Of a stretch of 64,000 nucleotides of DNA, positions 25,900 through 38,290 are shown one piece after another (position 1 is the first letter of the stretch; each line of letters starts with the position of its first letter). Source of the DNA: Enchytraeus crypticus (lineage: Eukaryota > Annelida > Clitellata > Enchytraeida > Enchytraeidae); NCBI GenBank assembly GCA_905160935.1, contig CAJHZI010000208.1, positions 973,001 through 1,037,000 on the forward strand, read 5' to 3'. Under the pieces are notes generated by a model. The model was not told the DNA's origin. It was given only the letters and a program-made list of their open reading frames with translations, and searched no databases. Made by a program: the position numbers and the translations under genes.

Positions 25900-25905
<6 letters not shown>
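25470..25905 (+). mobile_element. LINE reverse-transcriptase C-terminal fragment and 3' end
   Basis: The plus strand reads PILTYAIGALDLTASDLNSL, then DFTLSRAICKIFMIRE. This resembles the C-terminal conserved block of invertebrate LINE polyproteins (Y-G-x-E/G-A-L-x-L-x-x-S-D-L-x-S-L-D-F). The frame stops after about 63 codons at TGA (25664-25666). The following AT/T-rich 240 bp, up to the TA microsatellite at 25904, is probably the element's 3' UTR. It is a different family from the LINE at 9.6 kb. No upstream RT motifs are seen, so it is strongly 5'-truncated. Confidence 0.6.
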
Positions 25906-25943
<38 letters not shown>

Positions 25944-26103
25944 TAGAATATGATAGCTTGTATATATAGCATATGAGAGCAATTAAAGCTAAATTGATAC
26001 TGATTTGAAGTCAGTTAGAAACCTATAACGATTACTTGCAGCGTCTTAGACAAGCTCATATACTGTATAGGCCTATAGCTTATTATTATTTATATACGAT
26101 ATA

Positions 26104-26149
<46 letters not shown>

Positions 26150-26613
26150 GACTTGACTGCACAAGGTCAATTTGTATGCTCTCAACAGAAATTAATCTAA
26201 TGTTAATTAGTAGCCTCATCCTTCAGATTTTATAGTCAAAGAATTCGTTGATTACTTTTCTGAACTCTTTCTTCTACGTTAGGACGCTATGATCCAATCA
26301 TATTTAAGCTGGAGTGATTTATACTTCAATCCATGGACACTTAATCCTCTAAATCTTGTCTTGATTTATTGCTAAAGCTCATAAATTCTGATATAAAACA
26401 TTTCGGATTAGACATCAGGAGCTTCGCTAACGATCAATTGAGTGGCATATTTCTGAGGAGGAATGGTCTCACTGAGGTAATATTACAGAATTAAGTTAAA
26501 ATTAGACCCAGAGAGCGTTTCGGACACACACGAGTGACGTGGAGTGGGTGCGGATAATGTACCTTTTGGATAAAGAAAGGGAGGTACGATACTAGATTAT
26601 AATCGTATCCATG

Positions 26614-26884
26614 TAGTGTTTCATCAAGTGGCATGTCCAAGGCATATATTCTTACTCGCACGCTTCTTTCATGCTCCGTACAGATCACTCTGTTGATTAA
26701 TGAGTTAATCTTAACATACAATTCTCTACTGTATCCACACCTAAATGTAGCCTCTATATTATAAATAAAATGATTTCTGATGTGGTTCTCGTTTCCTTTC
26801 TTAGTTCGTGCTCAGTCGACTCTTGTGACTCGTGCAGTGTACGGTAGATTATTCTTCGATGTGTTGGACACAACACGGAGAAGT
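26614..26884 (-). mobile_element. SINE-like repeat R1, diverged
   Basis: Recognised by TCATCAAGTGGCATGTCCAA, TTGATTAATGAGTTAATC, TATCCACACCTAAATGTAGC, TCGTGCAGTGTACGG and the head GTTGGACACAACACGG, all in R1 order on the opposite strand. Confidence 0.6.
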
Positions 26885-28732
26885 TGTCGACTGAAAATTC
26901 ATTAAAAATTTGAATAAATTTACCTAAAACAAAATCATGCTGAGCTACACAGAACTTCTAGACAGAACATATAGTAAAACATATTTGTCACGAGACTCAT
27001 TCTTAACTAATAAAATTACAATATAAAGGAATTTCGTTCATCCAATCATTCAGTGATACATATATGTTAACAATCATCTTACCCCAATCCCCAGTTTGGT
27101 TTACTGATGCAATTTAGTATGGAGCCAGGATGCTGGATTGGCGTGCGTCATGGAAGGATAGACAAATCGATGGAGCGAATGACTTAAGATAAAACGTTCT
27201 ACGCATGGTTGAGTTAGGCTTCCTGGAGGTCTTTCCATGTAGCTTCCGCCATATAGTAGAATGGTTCCGTAGTGGAAGCTGTGTAAGTACTGTCAAGAAG
27301 TTCTTTTAAACATCTTCCCTTAGTTAACATTTTTACCTAATTTATATTTACAGAAATTGGATTGCAATGCATTGCACATTCAAGAAAAGTTTGTTATTAA
27401 TATTTTAATACTAATTTCTTCAGTATTTCTTTAATTTAATAATTTAATAAAATAAATCAGCAAATCATTTTGAGCTATAACCATTAGGTATCTTAACGCA
27501 TTTTAATTGATCTTTTGAATATATTTCAATAATTCCCATCAAATACATGAGTAAATCTTAAACAATTCAAATATTTACGATCTTAAATTAAGTAAAAATT
27601 TTGGTTCATTTTACACAAGTCGGCTAAACTGTAAAAAGAAATATCCTAACAGCGAAATTGTTCTCAATCGACGTGGAAGAGAAATATCTTCAGGAAACTT
27701 CTGCATGTGCGTCTTCAAATTTAGGCACACAATAGTATCAGCCACTTAATAGAGTCCAAGGCTCAGCTCATCAAACATCAAATTTCGAAGCTCTTAATCA
27801 GCTCATGATTGATCAAGACTCGGAATGACTTGATCATTATTTGCTTAATTCATTATATAACCGAATAAAGATATAACTATAGTACTATATTAATTTATGA
27901 GACTGATAAAATTCTGATTTGCCTGGACTTTTCTTCTATTTTTTCTCTCTCGATCTCTCTATCATTGAGTGCACTGAGACCAATATCTGAGTTTAATGCT
28001 GGACATGAAGAGATATGTGGCCAACACTCGATAAGATTATTGCTTGATTGATGGCTGGATCAAGAATCCTCTTCTATTAATCCTAATTCTGCCTTTTTGT
28101 TTCCTACTTGATATCTCATATTTTTCTATCTATAGCTTATTTCAAAATATCCAATATGTTTATAAAAAATAGAATTTTAATATTAGTAAAATTAAAGTGC
28201 ATATAGGCACTAAGTATTTTTGTAACCGACAAATTCTATTTTCAAATAGAAGCATAAATAAACGTACGTTCTTTGTAAAATCATACATGAATAGCATATT
28301 TCGTAAATTTAGGCCTACACTAGCACACCTTTAAGAGCGTGTGTGAACAACTATACATACATGTAATGTAGGTATTTTGAAATACACGCAGCTAAATGAA
28401 AATCTAATTCATTTGACTTTGTATAGTTTGTAATGGTAGATATATGGGAATATGAAACAAGCAACGAACTGATAAATGTAAATAACATAAGAAAAGCAAG
28501 ACTAAACACTTTCTGAAAGAGTTTTTGTGTTGTCTGCCAACAAATTACTTCGACTATAAACGTATTGAGAAAACATATCATAATGATCAACTGCATTTTA
28601 ATCTTTCTAAATACTCTAGAATATTCCAGTAAGGAGCTATAGAATATAGATTTCATTAAAATTACTAAAAAATATAAATGCAAATTCTTAACGTTCAGAC
28701 CTTCTTAACCGTTACAGCAAGTTGAATACGTA

Positions 28733-28875
28733 ACAGTGCAAAACTATATTTGTTCAGGGCACATGTTAGTGTTTTCGTGGCCTCTGTGTCCCATTTTTAC
28801 AAATCTTCATGTTTTTTTGTGTACGATTTTATCGAAGTGAAATAAACATGCCTCATTTCAATTGAATTCAAAAAG
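28733..28875 (+). mobile_element. Short 3' end of the same LINE family
   Basis: This stretch matches the reverse complement of the 3' UTR end of the LINE at 9.6-11.0 kb. Shared segments include GGGCACATGTTAGTG, CGTGGCC, TGTGTCC and GAAGTGAAATAAAC, and both end in TCAATT/ATTCA tail sequence. The two copies are clearly diverged, so they are independent insertions. Only about 140 bp is present, the usual result of early termination of target-primed reverse transcription. Confidence 0.75.
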
Positions 28876-29549
28876 CAATGATGCATGGATATTCAAAATA
28901 AAACCATTATGCATTAGCATGATATGAAACATTCAAATATTGTAGATTTACAACTCTTCAATAAACAAATCTTATCAGTATAAGAGTCAGTATTCCAATA
29001 ATATATACTCAAGTTACTTGTACATAAGAGTTATGCTCCCAGAATGTTTATATATTTCTTACGCCATTCAATATCATGGTACTTCAATTTCACAGTGGAA
29101 TATTTATGAGTTTAGGTATCGTATTCGAATTGATAGATATCTCTACATTTTGGTATTTTGTATTTATTGACTCTTCAATAAAATGGTTACGGATTTTCAA
29201 ATTCGCTAAATGGTAGGTAAGAAATATTAGGCCGTAAATGTTCTGAAAAGGAGAAGTCTCTAGGTATTTTTAACATGAAAGAATTAGACGTAGTAAACCT
29301 TTACTATTTCTGTAATAACATTTGTATGCGACTCAAAATCAAAATCCAAAAATTCCTTAATTAATCTTCTAAGCTAATCGCATTTGAAACTTTTATTAAG
29401 CTGCAGAATTAGTATCAGAAATCTCATCTCATCAGACTATATCTAATTAAACATATCTTCGTATTTTGTCGGCGGAATGACTGCATGTATGTAACTATAT
29501 TACAAAAGATATCGAATCAAGAAAATTAAAAATATTTTCAGACTGACAA

Positions 29550-29576
29550 AAATGTCATGCTGCAAGCATGACATTT
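29550..29576. repeat. Perfect 12-bp inverted repeat, 3-base loop
   Basis: AAATGTCATGCT, GCA, AGCATGACATTT. It is isolated in AT-rich DNA. Confidence 0.9.
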
Positions 29577-30821
29577 ACACGTCAGTAAATATGAAAAGTG
29601 GAGATCAGAGCTACACAAATACCAGTTTATTTATTTCTTTATTCGGTTATTGAGAACGAAACAGGGAAGGCCATAGATGAAGATGTTTACATAGATGCAC
29701 CCGAAGATTTGGAATTCTCTTCCATCCAGTCTTCGAAAATCTTCGTTTGGATCACATCGGCCTTTGGTTTCGTATGAGAAATTCTACAGGCATTTAAAGA
29801 CCAATCTTTTCCATCTCTCTTTTCCATCCAGTGTCTATGAGTTGCGACAAACACGTAAATCTCATCTTCTTTAACTTTAATTCCTTTTTGTCTTTTGACT
29901 GGTTTTCTGGAGATCGGAATTCATGAAGTTGTGGACCTTCATTTTTCTCACCAGCTCTCATTTTGACTCAATTGTGCTCTATGTTGCCATAGATGATTAT
30001 TGCACTATAATTTTCACTATAATTTATCATGTTGCGCGTAATTAATAGAAATAATTTAAATTCATAAAATATAAATTCACATTAAAATTTAAATTTAATA
30101 AAAAATGTATATGATTAAGTAACATTTAAATTTAAATTTAAATTCATATTAGACGAATTAACCTGCCAAAGTGAACTTTTAGCCTTGACTGAGTAATAAA
30201 TTATGTCGAACCTAAATAAATACGGTGTTGCAATTTCGAGTAATTTTATTGACTGTACTTACTATTGCCTTACTGTCTATAATTGCATTATTGTCTACTT
30301 GAATGGAATGTCTCCAGAGAGTATGAAAAAGTATGTTTTATCATCTAAAAGTATGTTTTATCATCTAAACACTATAGACTATAAACTAAAAAGTATAAAC
30401 TAAAATTATAAACTATCTTTTAAGAACATGTATACCTCTATTAGTTGCATGAATCTGACATATTGAAAGCTATATATAGGAAATGAGAAAGCAAGAGAAT
30501 TTCTGGCTGTTTACTTTACATCTCTGTAGACAGGTCTAGTCTGAGATTAAAGCTTGGTCCTCCGCTATATTCCAGCTATTCCAGTGGTCGAGGCAGAGAC
30601 AAATTGAATTCACTTTATCCCTAAGTCGATTTCTCGCCTCAAACTCTCCTCAAAATTATTAGCAGCATGTAGCTGAAGAAATAATTATGCGTCCACCGAA
30701 ATTTGTAGTCGGTGATTGCAAAAGTAATTCAGAGTTTCGCGAAATTATTTTTCGTGTAAGATAAATCCCATGTGGAGGTAAAAAGTAAAATGTCTCTTAC
30801 AATTTTAAACTTTTCGTTTTA

Positions 30822-31078
30822 GAATGTCTCAATAGCGCAATGGTTAGAGGTGTAGATAACGTCATGAAATTTTAAATGACAGATCCTCAGGTGAACTGAA
30901 CTCTCGTGGGTTCTATTCCCGGTCGCGCTGATCTGAGAGTAAGATCTCGGACATTCACTGGACTGGCTATACGGAAAATGGACAAATTTGCCTATCGGTT
31001 TAACATGTTATATTAAAAGTGATAGATATCAACGTCATTGATCATTTCAATATAATGTGTATTATTATTATTATTACA
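30822..31078 (+). mobile_element. tRNA-derived SINE, family A
   Basis: The start GAATGTCTCAATAGCGCAAT and GGTTAGAGG resemble a tRNA A box. GGGTTCTATTCCCGG stands at the B box position (GGTTCGAATCC in the 53-kb copy). The body includes ATCTCGGACATTCACTGGAC and AAAAGTGATAGATATCAACG, and it ends in an (ATT)n tail. Four copies of about 230-250 bp share both ends. Confidence 0.75.
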
Positions 31079-32497
31079 ATCGGGATTTGTATACATTGAA
31101 AATTTGAAACGTTTATGCCTCATACTTTGCTGCAGACACAGCAATGATAATGGTATACTAGAATAGAAATGCCATACGTGTGATTAGAAATTAGTGGCAC
31201 TTTAGTGTTACCCAAAATCTCGTTCATGGTTAGGCTATATACATCAAGCTTCGTAAAATGAAAACAAAAACAACAATTAGAGTGCTGCCGGAAATGCCAC
31301 TAGCGTACACTTAATAACAATAACAGTAACTTAATAACAATAACAATAACATTAACAATAACACGTTATAACAAATAAGAGTCAATACCAACTGTGAAAA
31401 GCCACAGTTTTGGTTATTTGGCTACGGTTGCACGTACCGTCTAAAGGAAGTGCATAATTTCACACTTTTTATGGTTAAGTAGTCAATATATAATTATAAC
31501 TTGACTTTCCATATGATGACAAATCTTAAAAGTATCGTTTCGACCTTAATCTATTTTACGACGACGCATCCAAATAGTGAATTGATTTCACAATTCTTAT
31601 GTAGGCCAATACATGAAAAATACAGTCGTTAAATATAAGACTAGTCTAAAATACCTGGTGAGTGAATTAAAACGAAACAATAGTGTGCGCAATATTGTGA
31701 GAGATTAATCCATCGGAAAACGTCAATACTATCATACAAAGCCTTAAGCTGGTCTCAAGCCTAACCAGTCTGTATAGATTGCTAAAAGGCCAGACTACTC
31801 AACAGTAAATCACATCTCGATATGACCTCAGGGGTCACGGGTGAACCCCTTCCCGAGCACCGTTACAACCCGGTCAGTAATGCTTCAACAGTGTGTGCCG
31901 AATAAAACAAGATGGACAATGGACACACCGCCTGACTAGTGTAAAATTTTCTCACATTACACAGACGTCGCTCAGCCAGATTTTTGAAATTTCCCTTGCC
32001 TTCATAGAAGACGCCAATTGTCAGTTTATGTGATAAGATATTTTATGGTTATTAGCAATGACTTGAAGAGATTAAAAGATTTTCGCCTAAGAACTTGATA
32101 TGGCACCTCGGAGTTCTTTTATTTTGTAGTCAAATTTTCTCAATCACCTCTCTCATTTGCACCCCCCTGCCCCTCCCCCTCTCTACTGGACCGATATTAG
32201 ATGAAAGTGATGACAGTGCACTCAGCTGTAGTGCGGGCCAAAATCAACAGCTAGTGGCTTCTGAGAATTCTGCAATGCCGCTTTGAAGAGATTTCCATGC
32301 CATGTAAAAGAGATAAAATATGGAGTGTAAATTACGATTCCATTTAATAGAGGTTCTAAGCAACTCTACTACAATGATCTTAATATCAATAACATTAACT
32401 AATTTTAATTACTATGAGTATAATAGTAACACCATACTTGATTATAACTCCCCTTGTTATACAAAGATGACACCCGAAATACTATACGTCTGTATAT

Positions 32498-32539
<42 letters not shown>

Positions 32540-32828
32540 AAGAGAGGGAGAGAGACAGAAAGAGAGAGAAATCGAGAAGAGAAATTGAAAGAAAAAAATA
32601 TGGTTTGCCTAGTAATAAAAAGCTGGCTAAATTAAACAAATTAGATAAAATGAAATTTGGATGATACAAAGGACGGTCGTAATTTTGTCACTGACACTAA
32701 GCCTTACATTCATCGTTGATTAAGTGAAAAAACGAAAAGTTAAAGTTTAAAAATCCTTAGCTTCAAGTAAAATTTACCTACTCCAAAGTAGAATGTGAAC
32801 GACTGAACTCTAGTAAACTGGCATGGCT

Positions 32829-33045
32829 TCTCGTGTTGTGCCCGGATTGCGACATTATAGTCCAATCGAAGCATAATACAAAATATAGTTTTGTAATGGC
32901 TTAGCCATGAGTCTGTAGGAATCTACTAGTCTGAAAGGATCAGTAGTCTGAAGGGATCAACTTCTTGATCAACGGAACACGTTTATGAATTGTGAAAAGA
33001 GACTTTACGTAGAAATATGTACCATGGACGTGCCAATTGAGATAG
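32829..33045 (+). mobile_element. SINE-like repeat R1, sense on plus strand
   Basis: The head CTCGTGTTGTGCCCGGATTG, the middle GGATCAACTTCTTGATCAAC and the 3' end AAATATGTACCATGGACGTG lie in the right order. It is followed by degenerate GAGA sequence, as expected for an R1 tail. Confidence 0.55.
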
Positions 33046-33239
33046 GTCTACTACAAGAGAGATAGAGATAGAGCAATGCCATTTTTAAGCCGACGATGAC
33101 GATGTAGGTCTTACAATGCTATACGATTTCGTGATGAAGTTCTGTTGTTTCATATCACAACCCATTGCTAGCTTATCTCGAGCCTTTCCACTATCAACAC
33201 AAGTGGTTGATCGCACATTTATCAACTATTATGACTCTG

Positions 33240-33507
33240 TCAACAGCCGGGAATAACATTCTCCCAGCGAAAGTGTTCGGCTTCCATGTCACTGATTATT
33301 CCAACGGCGTCAGTGACAACTTCGAGCACCGAATTCCATTTGAGTAGCTGGTATGACCATGCTTGTACTGTACATGAAAAGTGGGGTTTTAGGTTTCTTC
33401 TTAAGACGTTCTGTAGACCCGAGGATTTCGCTTCCATGGCAAGATGATCAACGAGTTTATATATGACATTCAAGGGATAGGTAAATTCATAAGTGGATAA
33501 GTGACTC
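33240..33507 (-). CDS. Possible exon of an unknown gene
   Basis: On the minus strand a long pyrimidine-rich tract with TTATTTCAG ends at 33508. It is followed by about 88 open codons (SHLSTYEFTYPLNVIYKL, then HLAMEAKSSGLQNVLRRN) ending in TGA at 33240. Amino-acid composition is mixed and not repeat-derived, unlike most open frames here. If real it would be a 3'-terminal coding exon, but I see no matching upstream exon, no clear polyadenylation signal close by, and no recognised domain. Part of the opposite strand is also open, so chance remains likely. Confidence 0.25.
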
Positions 33508-34083
33508 CTGAAATAAGTATAAAACAAAAGAATAAGTATAGTAATTAAAACTTATAGATATCATAATGGATGAACAATGTGATTTATAGCGCGACTGTTC
33601 GTGTTTTGCAATACAGATTTGCAACGGAGACAAATATTTACATGTAAGTAGCTATTACGAATGTAGTGTTATTGAGAATCAGTGCGATATTCTTATAACC
33701 TAGGTGAGTCGCTTACAGCCATCCATCTCCTAGCATCGCATTGCCGCGCATAAAAGTGACCTTGCAGAACTGAACTGTTGCAGTTGAGTTCTAGGCAGCG
33801 ATGAAAAGCTTTCGAGGTATATGAGAAGATTGGGTTGATAGAAGCAATTAAATGTCATTGTTGTAAAATTGATCACATGATACTCCATTTTAAGCTCATT
33901 TGACAACACTTGCAGAGGAATTTTTAAATTTAATAACTAGCTTACATTTTGATTTAGAAATGGAATTATTCAATAGATTTTATCAGTTTAATTAATACTA
34001 GAAGATTATGGATTACTTTAAATCAACATTTGCGGCTTAAAATTTAACATAGACATCCAGAAATAGAAGAATTTTATCACATC

Positions 34084-34286
34084 ATGATGTCTGCGAATTC
34101 AGGGAAACTGGAAGCTTCGGCAGCTATTGTATTGGATCGACAATTCACTAGCAGAAATGGAAAGAAGCAAAGCCACGTTTTATCTTCCATCCAGTCTTCA
34201 AAGACGGTGGCCCGGATTAGATATCAGGACTTTCTTCCATCAGGGGCTGGAAGACCCCCCGGGACCTACTCCTCGGAAACATTTCA
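34084..34286 (+). CDS. Possible 5' coding exon of an unknown gene
   Basis: Two adjacent ATGs at 34084 and 34087 open a frame of 67 codons (MMSANSGKLEASAAIVLDRQ at its start, SGAGRPPGTYSSETF near its end). It runs exactly into a strong donor, TTTCA|GTGAGT; without splicing it stops at once in TGA. Base composition is less AT-rich than the flanks. There is no hydrophobic segment and no recognised domain, and no partner exon could be placed. A 16-bp minisatellite begins 65 bp downstream. Confidence 0.25.
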
Positions 34287-34350
34287 GTGAGTAACGCTAT
34301 GGTTATTACAACTTTAAATTGTAAAGCATTACGTAAGAAGAGCATATAAT

Positions 34351-34616
34351 AGTATACTAGTCTAGCAGTATACTAGTCTAACAGTACACTAGTCTAACAG
34401 TATACTAGTCTAAAAGTACACTAGTCTAACAGTATACTAGTCTAACAGTATACTAGTCTAACAGTATGCTAGACTAACAGTATACTAGTCTAACAGTATA
34501 CTAGACTAACAGTATACTAGTCTAACAGTATACTAGACTAATAGTATACTAGACTAACATTATACTAGACTAACAGTATACTAGACTAACAGTATACTAG
34601 ACTAACAGTATACTGG
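34351..34616 (+). repeat. 16-bp minisatellite, about 16 copies
   Basis: Unit AGTATACTAGTCTAAC on the left changes to AGTATACTAGACTAAC on the right, with a mixed zone between. Confidence 0.94.
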
Positions 34617-35774
34617 TGGCATGAACGACACTCTCTATAACATATAAACATATGATGATCTATTTACTTTTAGGCTTTTACACACTAATGTGTTTTATTC
34701 TTACTTTATTCTCGTTCTTGTCAACTAACGCTCTTTTAGATTCAACAAATCCAAACATGCTCTTTTATCATATTCTGCTAAATCGTCGCACTATTCAACC
34801 CACCTTATTCATCTTTTGCTTTGCCCATCGCTTTTCGCAGCTCATTTTGTAATTTTGTGTAGGCCTATTTCCTTTTCAAAATTCGACTCAATAAGTAAAA
34901 TTTTCCATTTTCTCTTTCATCCAACTTGTCCAGCATTTAACTTTTATCCAAGTCTTTCTAGCTCTTTTTATATTTTCATAATCATAAACTTATTTGGTTC
35001 CTGTTTTTATGACCTTTTTAAAATTTCTATTTAATTTCTCATTTAATCCTTTAATATCATGAATCTGCGTTTTCAAATCGCCATTCTACAATTCTCAGAC
35101 ATTAATATTCCATATTTCTTAACTTTCACCAAACTCAACAATTTTGTGTCCGTCTTTACCTGCACTAACCACCGCATTTCAATCTTCCATATCAATCAGT
35201 TTTTCTTTGACCCGGACTTTTGGGCTACTAGAACTTTATTCTGTTAAGTTCATAATTTACATTTATCTTTACATGCTCCTATCTTGAATAGCTCCTCTGT
35301 TCTCATTCTCTCTCTCTCCCTCTGTCTTTGTTTCTCCTTCTCTTTCTCTCTCTGTTACTTTCTTAATTGGTTTAGTTTCAAAATTCTGATATGTAATATT
35401 AAAAATATTATGTCGATTGCCATCAGTCCTACTCGCATGCAAAATCAAAAAATTAATTAGGCCCTACGGAGTCGGAAAGTAAAGCGACAGGTTGCTTTCA
35501 CGAGATAAAATAATTAATATAAAAGCTATTTAATCTATTTAATCTATTTAATCAATAAATGAAATTAATCAGATTTTACCTGATGCCTGTAATTGATTAA
35601 TGTCCATGAATTATAGTATTTGAAAGTCACATTGACAGGGGTGCCAAGAAAAATCTCTATAATTAACTAAGTTAATAAATAAGAAATAAATAAATTAAAA
35701 CGTTATTAATGTTAACAGGAAGTTGCAGGATTGTGTTAGAGCTTCTACTAAGATTTAATCTATGATTTCCAATT

Positions 35775-36012
35775 TTTAAGATCATTATCATCGTCTTCCC
35801 TTAAATCTCAGTTAAACTAGGGTCGGGATACGAATAGTTCTTCTTTTGAAGTTTTTCCATTCGTTTAAATTTTGTAGCAATTTCTGGATCCTAGGCTCTC
35901 ACCAACCAAATGTCCTTTCTGCCGTTGGTTTTGATCTTGTCTTTATGTCGCCTTCTACGACACGTGCATATTTACACGGTTCTTCAAGAAGCAACCCGGA
36001 CGCAACACGGGA
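35775..36012 (-). mobile_element. SINE-like repeat R2, near full length
   Basis: It starts near ATCATTATCATCGTC, contains AGGGTCGGGATACGAATAG, TAGCAATTTCTGGATCCTAG and TCACCAACCAAATG, and ends with the head GTCGCCTTCTACGACACGTG then CCGGACGCAACACGG. Overlapping open frames here on both strands come from the repeat and are not genes. Confidence 0.68.
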
Positions 36013-36484
36013 AGATTTCCCATTTAATATAAGCGACGATACATATTTTTTACTTGGACGATAACGAACATAAATGATAATCTCCGAACTCAGTGACATC
36101 GATTTTGGCAGAACCTCCGAGAGGCCCAGAACTGCTGTTGGCCTTACCAAGCCATTGTGTGTTCCGACTAAACACAGATGAACAAAATGGGAACAGTTCG
36201 ATTTCCTGTCACCGACAGTAATTTATTTTCAACAGCTCTCAGAATATTGGCAACGAAATTACACCAGCGACTTGCATCAAATTAATTGAAAGAAAATTCT
36301 CAAAATGTATTGCCGTCGCGCACGCAAATGATTAGTTAAGTATCCAAACTGGTCACATAAAAGACTTTCGTGAATGAATACAGCTGGAATTTTGCCGAAT
36401 TAATTGCGATTAAATTAGATTAAATTAGATTAATTTCTTATTTATCTCCTATTTGTCTCTGCTGAGGATATGGGATAGCTTTGT

Positions 36485-36595
36485 ACTAAAGGATAAGCTC
36501 GTTGATCGATGTAGAACTCTTTATGGAGAGTGAAAAGCAGGATATGTTTAGAAATATGTATCTTGAATCTCTCAATTAGCAGAAGATTGAAGCGA
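36485..36595 (+). mobile_element. SINE-like repeat R1, 3' third
   Basis: GGATAAGCTCGTTGATCGAT, TTTATGGAGAGTGAAAAGCA and AAATATGTATCTTGAATCTC reproduce the last third of R1 in sense orientation. Confidence 0.5.
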
Positions 36596-37036
36596 TGTCA
36601 TAACAATTTAAGTTTCTTTATCTTAAATTTCTGGCGAGTAGTAACCCGGTGAAAGAGTAACTGGGGTACTCAATACAAAAATGTAAGATAATAGTGTAAT
36701 TACAATTATAATTACACTGTAATAGCTTCAATTACATTAGCGTAATTAAGCTATACAATTTTTCTAAGTTAAAATATTCCGACAGTTCTATAAATATAGA
36801 TTTTTCTTTGGGAAAGTTTAAAGTACTATGTAAATGTAAACAGTTACCAGAAAGCAAATGAAAAAAAAAAAAAACAGCTCAATGATTCATTGTATAAAAA
36901 TTATAAAATTATAGATTTAAGAGATCAAAAAGTTAAAAATATCGCGTTCCTTTTAACTAATTATAACAACTTAAGTCACGTAATAAATTCGGGCCTCATG
37001 TTATCTAAATGACATCAGGTAAATTCTGATGTCTTT

Positions 37037-37318
37037 AATCATCATCATCATCTTCTTCCTTATAAACCAAACTTAATTAGGGTCGAAATAGAAATTGACC
37101 TTCTCCACTCCTCCCCGTCCCATAACATATCATCAGTAAATCTCCTATAATCTCTTCTATTCGTTTTATAAATCTAATAGAAAATTCTGGAACTTAGGCG
37201 CTCACCAACCGAATGTCCTTTCTCACGTTGGTTGGGATCTTAGTGCTTTAGTCGCCTTATACGACCCGTGCAGTCATCGATTGGTATATTCTTCAAACAA
37301 CCTGGACACAACTTTGAC
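37037..37318 (-). mobile_element. SINE-like repeat R2, near full length
   Basis: (ATC)n at 37038-37050, then AGGGTCGAAATAG, CATTCGTTTTATAAATC, GCGCTCACCAACCGAATGTC, TCGCCTTATACGACCCGTGC and CCTGGACACAAC. It contains about 50 bp more than the 35.8-kb copy around CTCCCCGTCCCATAAC. Confidence 0.65.
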
Positions 37319-37718
37319 GCCTTTAATGCTCTCTGAAAATTCAGTTGAAGAGTTCATTTTTTTAAACTAACCAAAGGTATACACTGTATTACATACATAC
37401 ATACATACATGTATATACGCATACATGCAGGTAGTATTATTAATTATTAACACAAAACATTATATGTTCTGTCATAGCCTCGAGTCCATCAAAGAATCAT
37501 GACAACGCTTACAACTTACCCTCCCAGGAATAGCCTATATAGCATTCAATATATTTTCATTATTTTCTCATTTATAATTAATTAGGAAACCATGGATTAG
37601 AAGACTTATTTCCACTTCTCTCTCGCTTTCTCAATGCCTCTCTCTCTATCTATCCATCTTTAGAAATACATACAGATATATAATATACGTGAATATATCA
37701 TATACTGTACACACACAT

Positions 37719-37773
<55 letters not shown>

Positions 37774-37775
<2 letters not shown>

Positions 37776-38290
37776 TGCACTGCCTACTGGTAGGTCCATG
37801 GTATATAACGCCTCCACTCTTATCTGTCATTCGTTTTCTTCCTCTTCATGCCCACATATGAGTGGATCTTTGAACCATCAAAAATTCCTATTCTCGGTCT
37901 GCCACTGCTTCTCTAGTCTTTTGTTCTACCGTCTAGGACCTCTTTTACTAATCTTCCCTCCCACCCATATAAAGTGTCCTACCCAACGCTTTTTACTATT
38001 TCATAATATATTTATCAACTGTCTATCTTTTCCAACTCTCTCCAAAACTTTTAAGTTGTAAATTGTGGAGTCCAGCCAATCTTTTCCATTCTTAGAGGAT
38101 TTCAGACTACAGAATCTACTTATTTGTCTCAAATTGACTCATAGATCGGGAAACACATGCCATCTGATACTTTTATCCTTGGCTCCTGCTTATTCGCACT
38201 TTTCGACACTTATAGTATTCGTTTCGTCCAATCTGCGTTGGTCAAGGCAAACCTTTGGTAATTTATATATGAACTTTAAATCGTAAATAC
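37774..38290 (-). mobile_element. (GA)n-tailed LINE, 3' fragment (family R3)
   Basis: On the minus strand a degenerate frame resembles the C-terminus of RTE/L1-like reverse transcriptases: a K-K-R-W-V-G-H-F block, a basic R-x-R-P-like stretch, then a D-D-L-K-x-H-S-Y block, and a sequence corresponding to W-R-x-Y-I-P-W-T-C just before the 3' end. The 3' terminus reads TATACCATGGACCTRCC then GGCAGTGCACT, and on the plus strand abuts TA/CA microsatellite. Several frame breaks are present. Other copies in this window end identically and run into (GA)n. Confidence 0.7.

Larger units (their letters stand above)
25941..32828. other. No gene recognised apart from listed repeats
   Basis: Contains the R1, LINE tail and SINE A copies. 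29680-29960 in minus orientation gives short K/E-rich frames without a domain. A 20-bp block (AGTATGTTTTATCATCTAAA) is directly duplicated at 30320-30360, and an (AACAAT)-like tract lies at 31312-31370. Confidence 0.5.
34617..37036. other. No gene recognised; T/C-rich DNA with R1/R2 copies
   Basis: 34650-35250 gives several short Phe/Leu-rich plus-strand frames that look compositional. A CT-rich patch lies at 35305-35355. Confidence 0.45.

Noticed and set aside
28351-28683. 110-codon hydrophobic frame that could be a receptor exon
   Set aside because: No good splice sites and no recognisable motif; composition is as expected from AT-rich DNA.
35846-36150. Overlapping frames on both strands
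   Set aside because: They lie mostly in an R2 SINE-like repeat that recurs elsewhere.
37798-38286. Ser/Leu/Phe-rich plus-strand frames
   Set aside because: Antisense of the R3 LINE C-terminal region.
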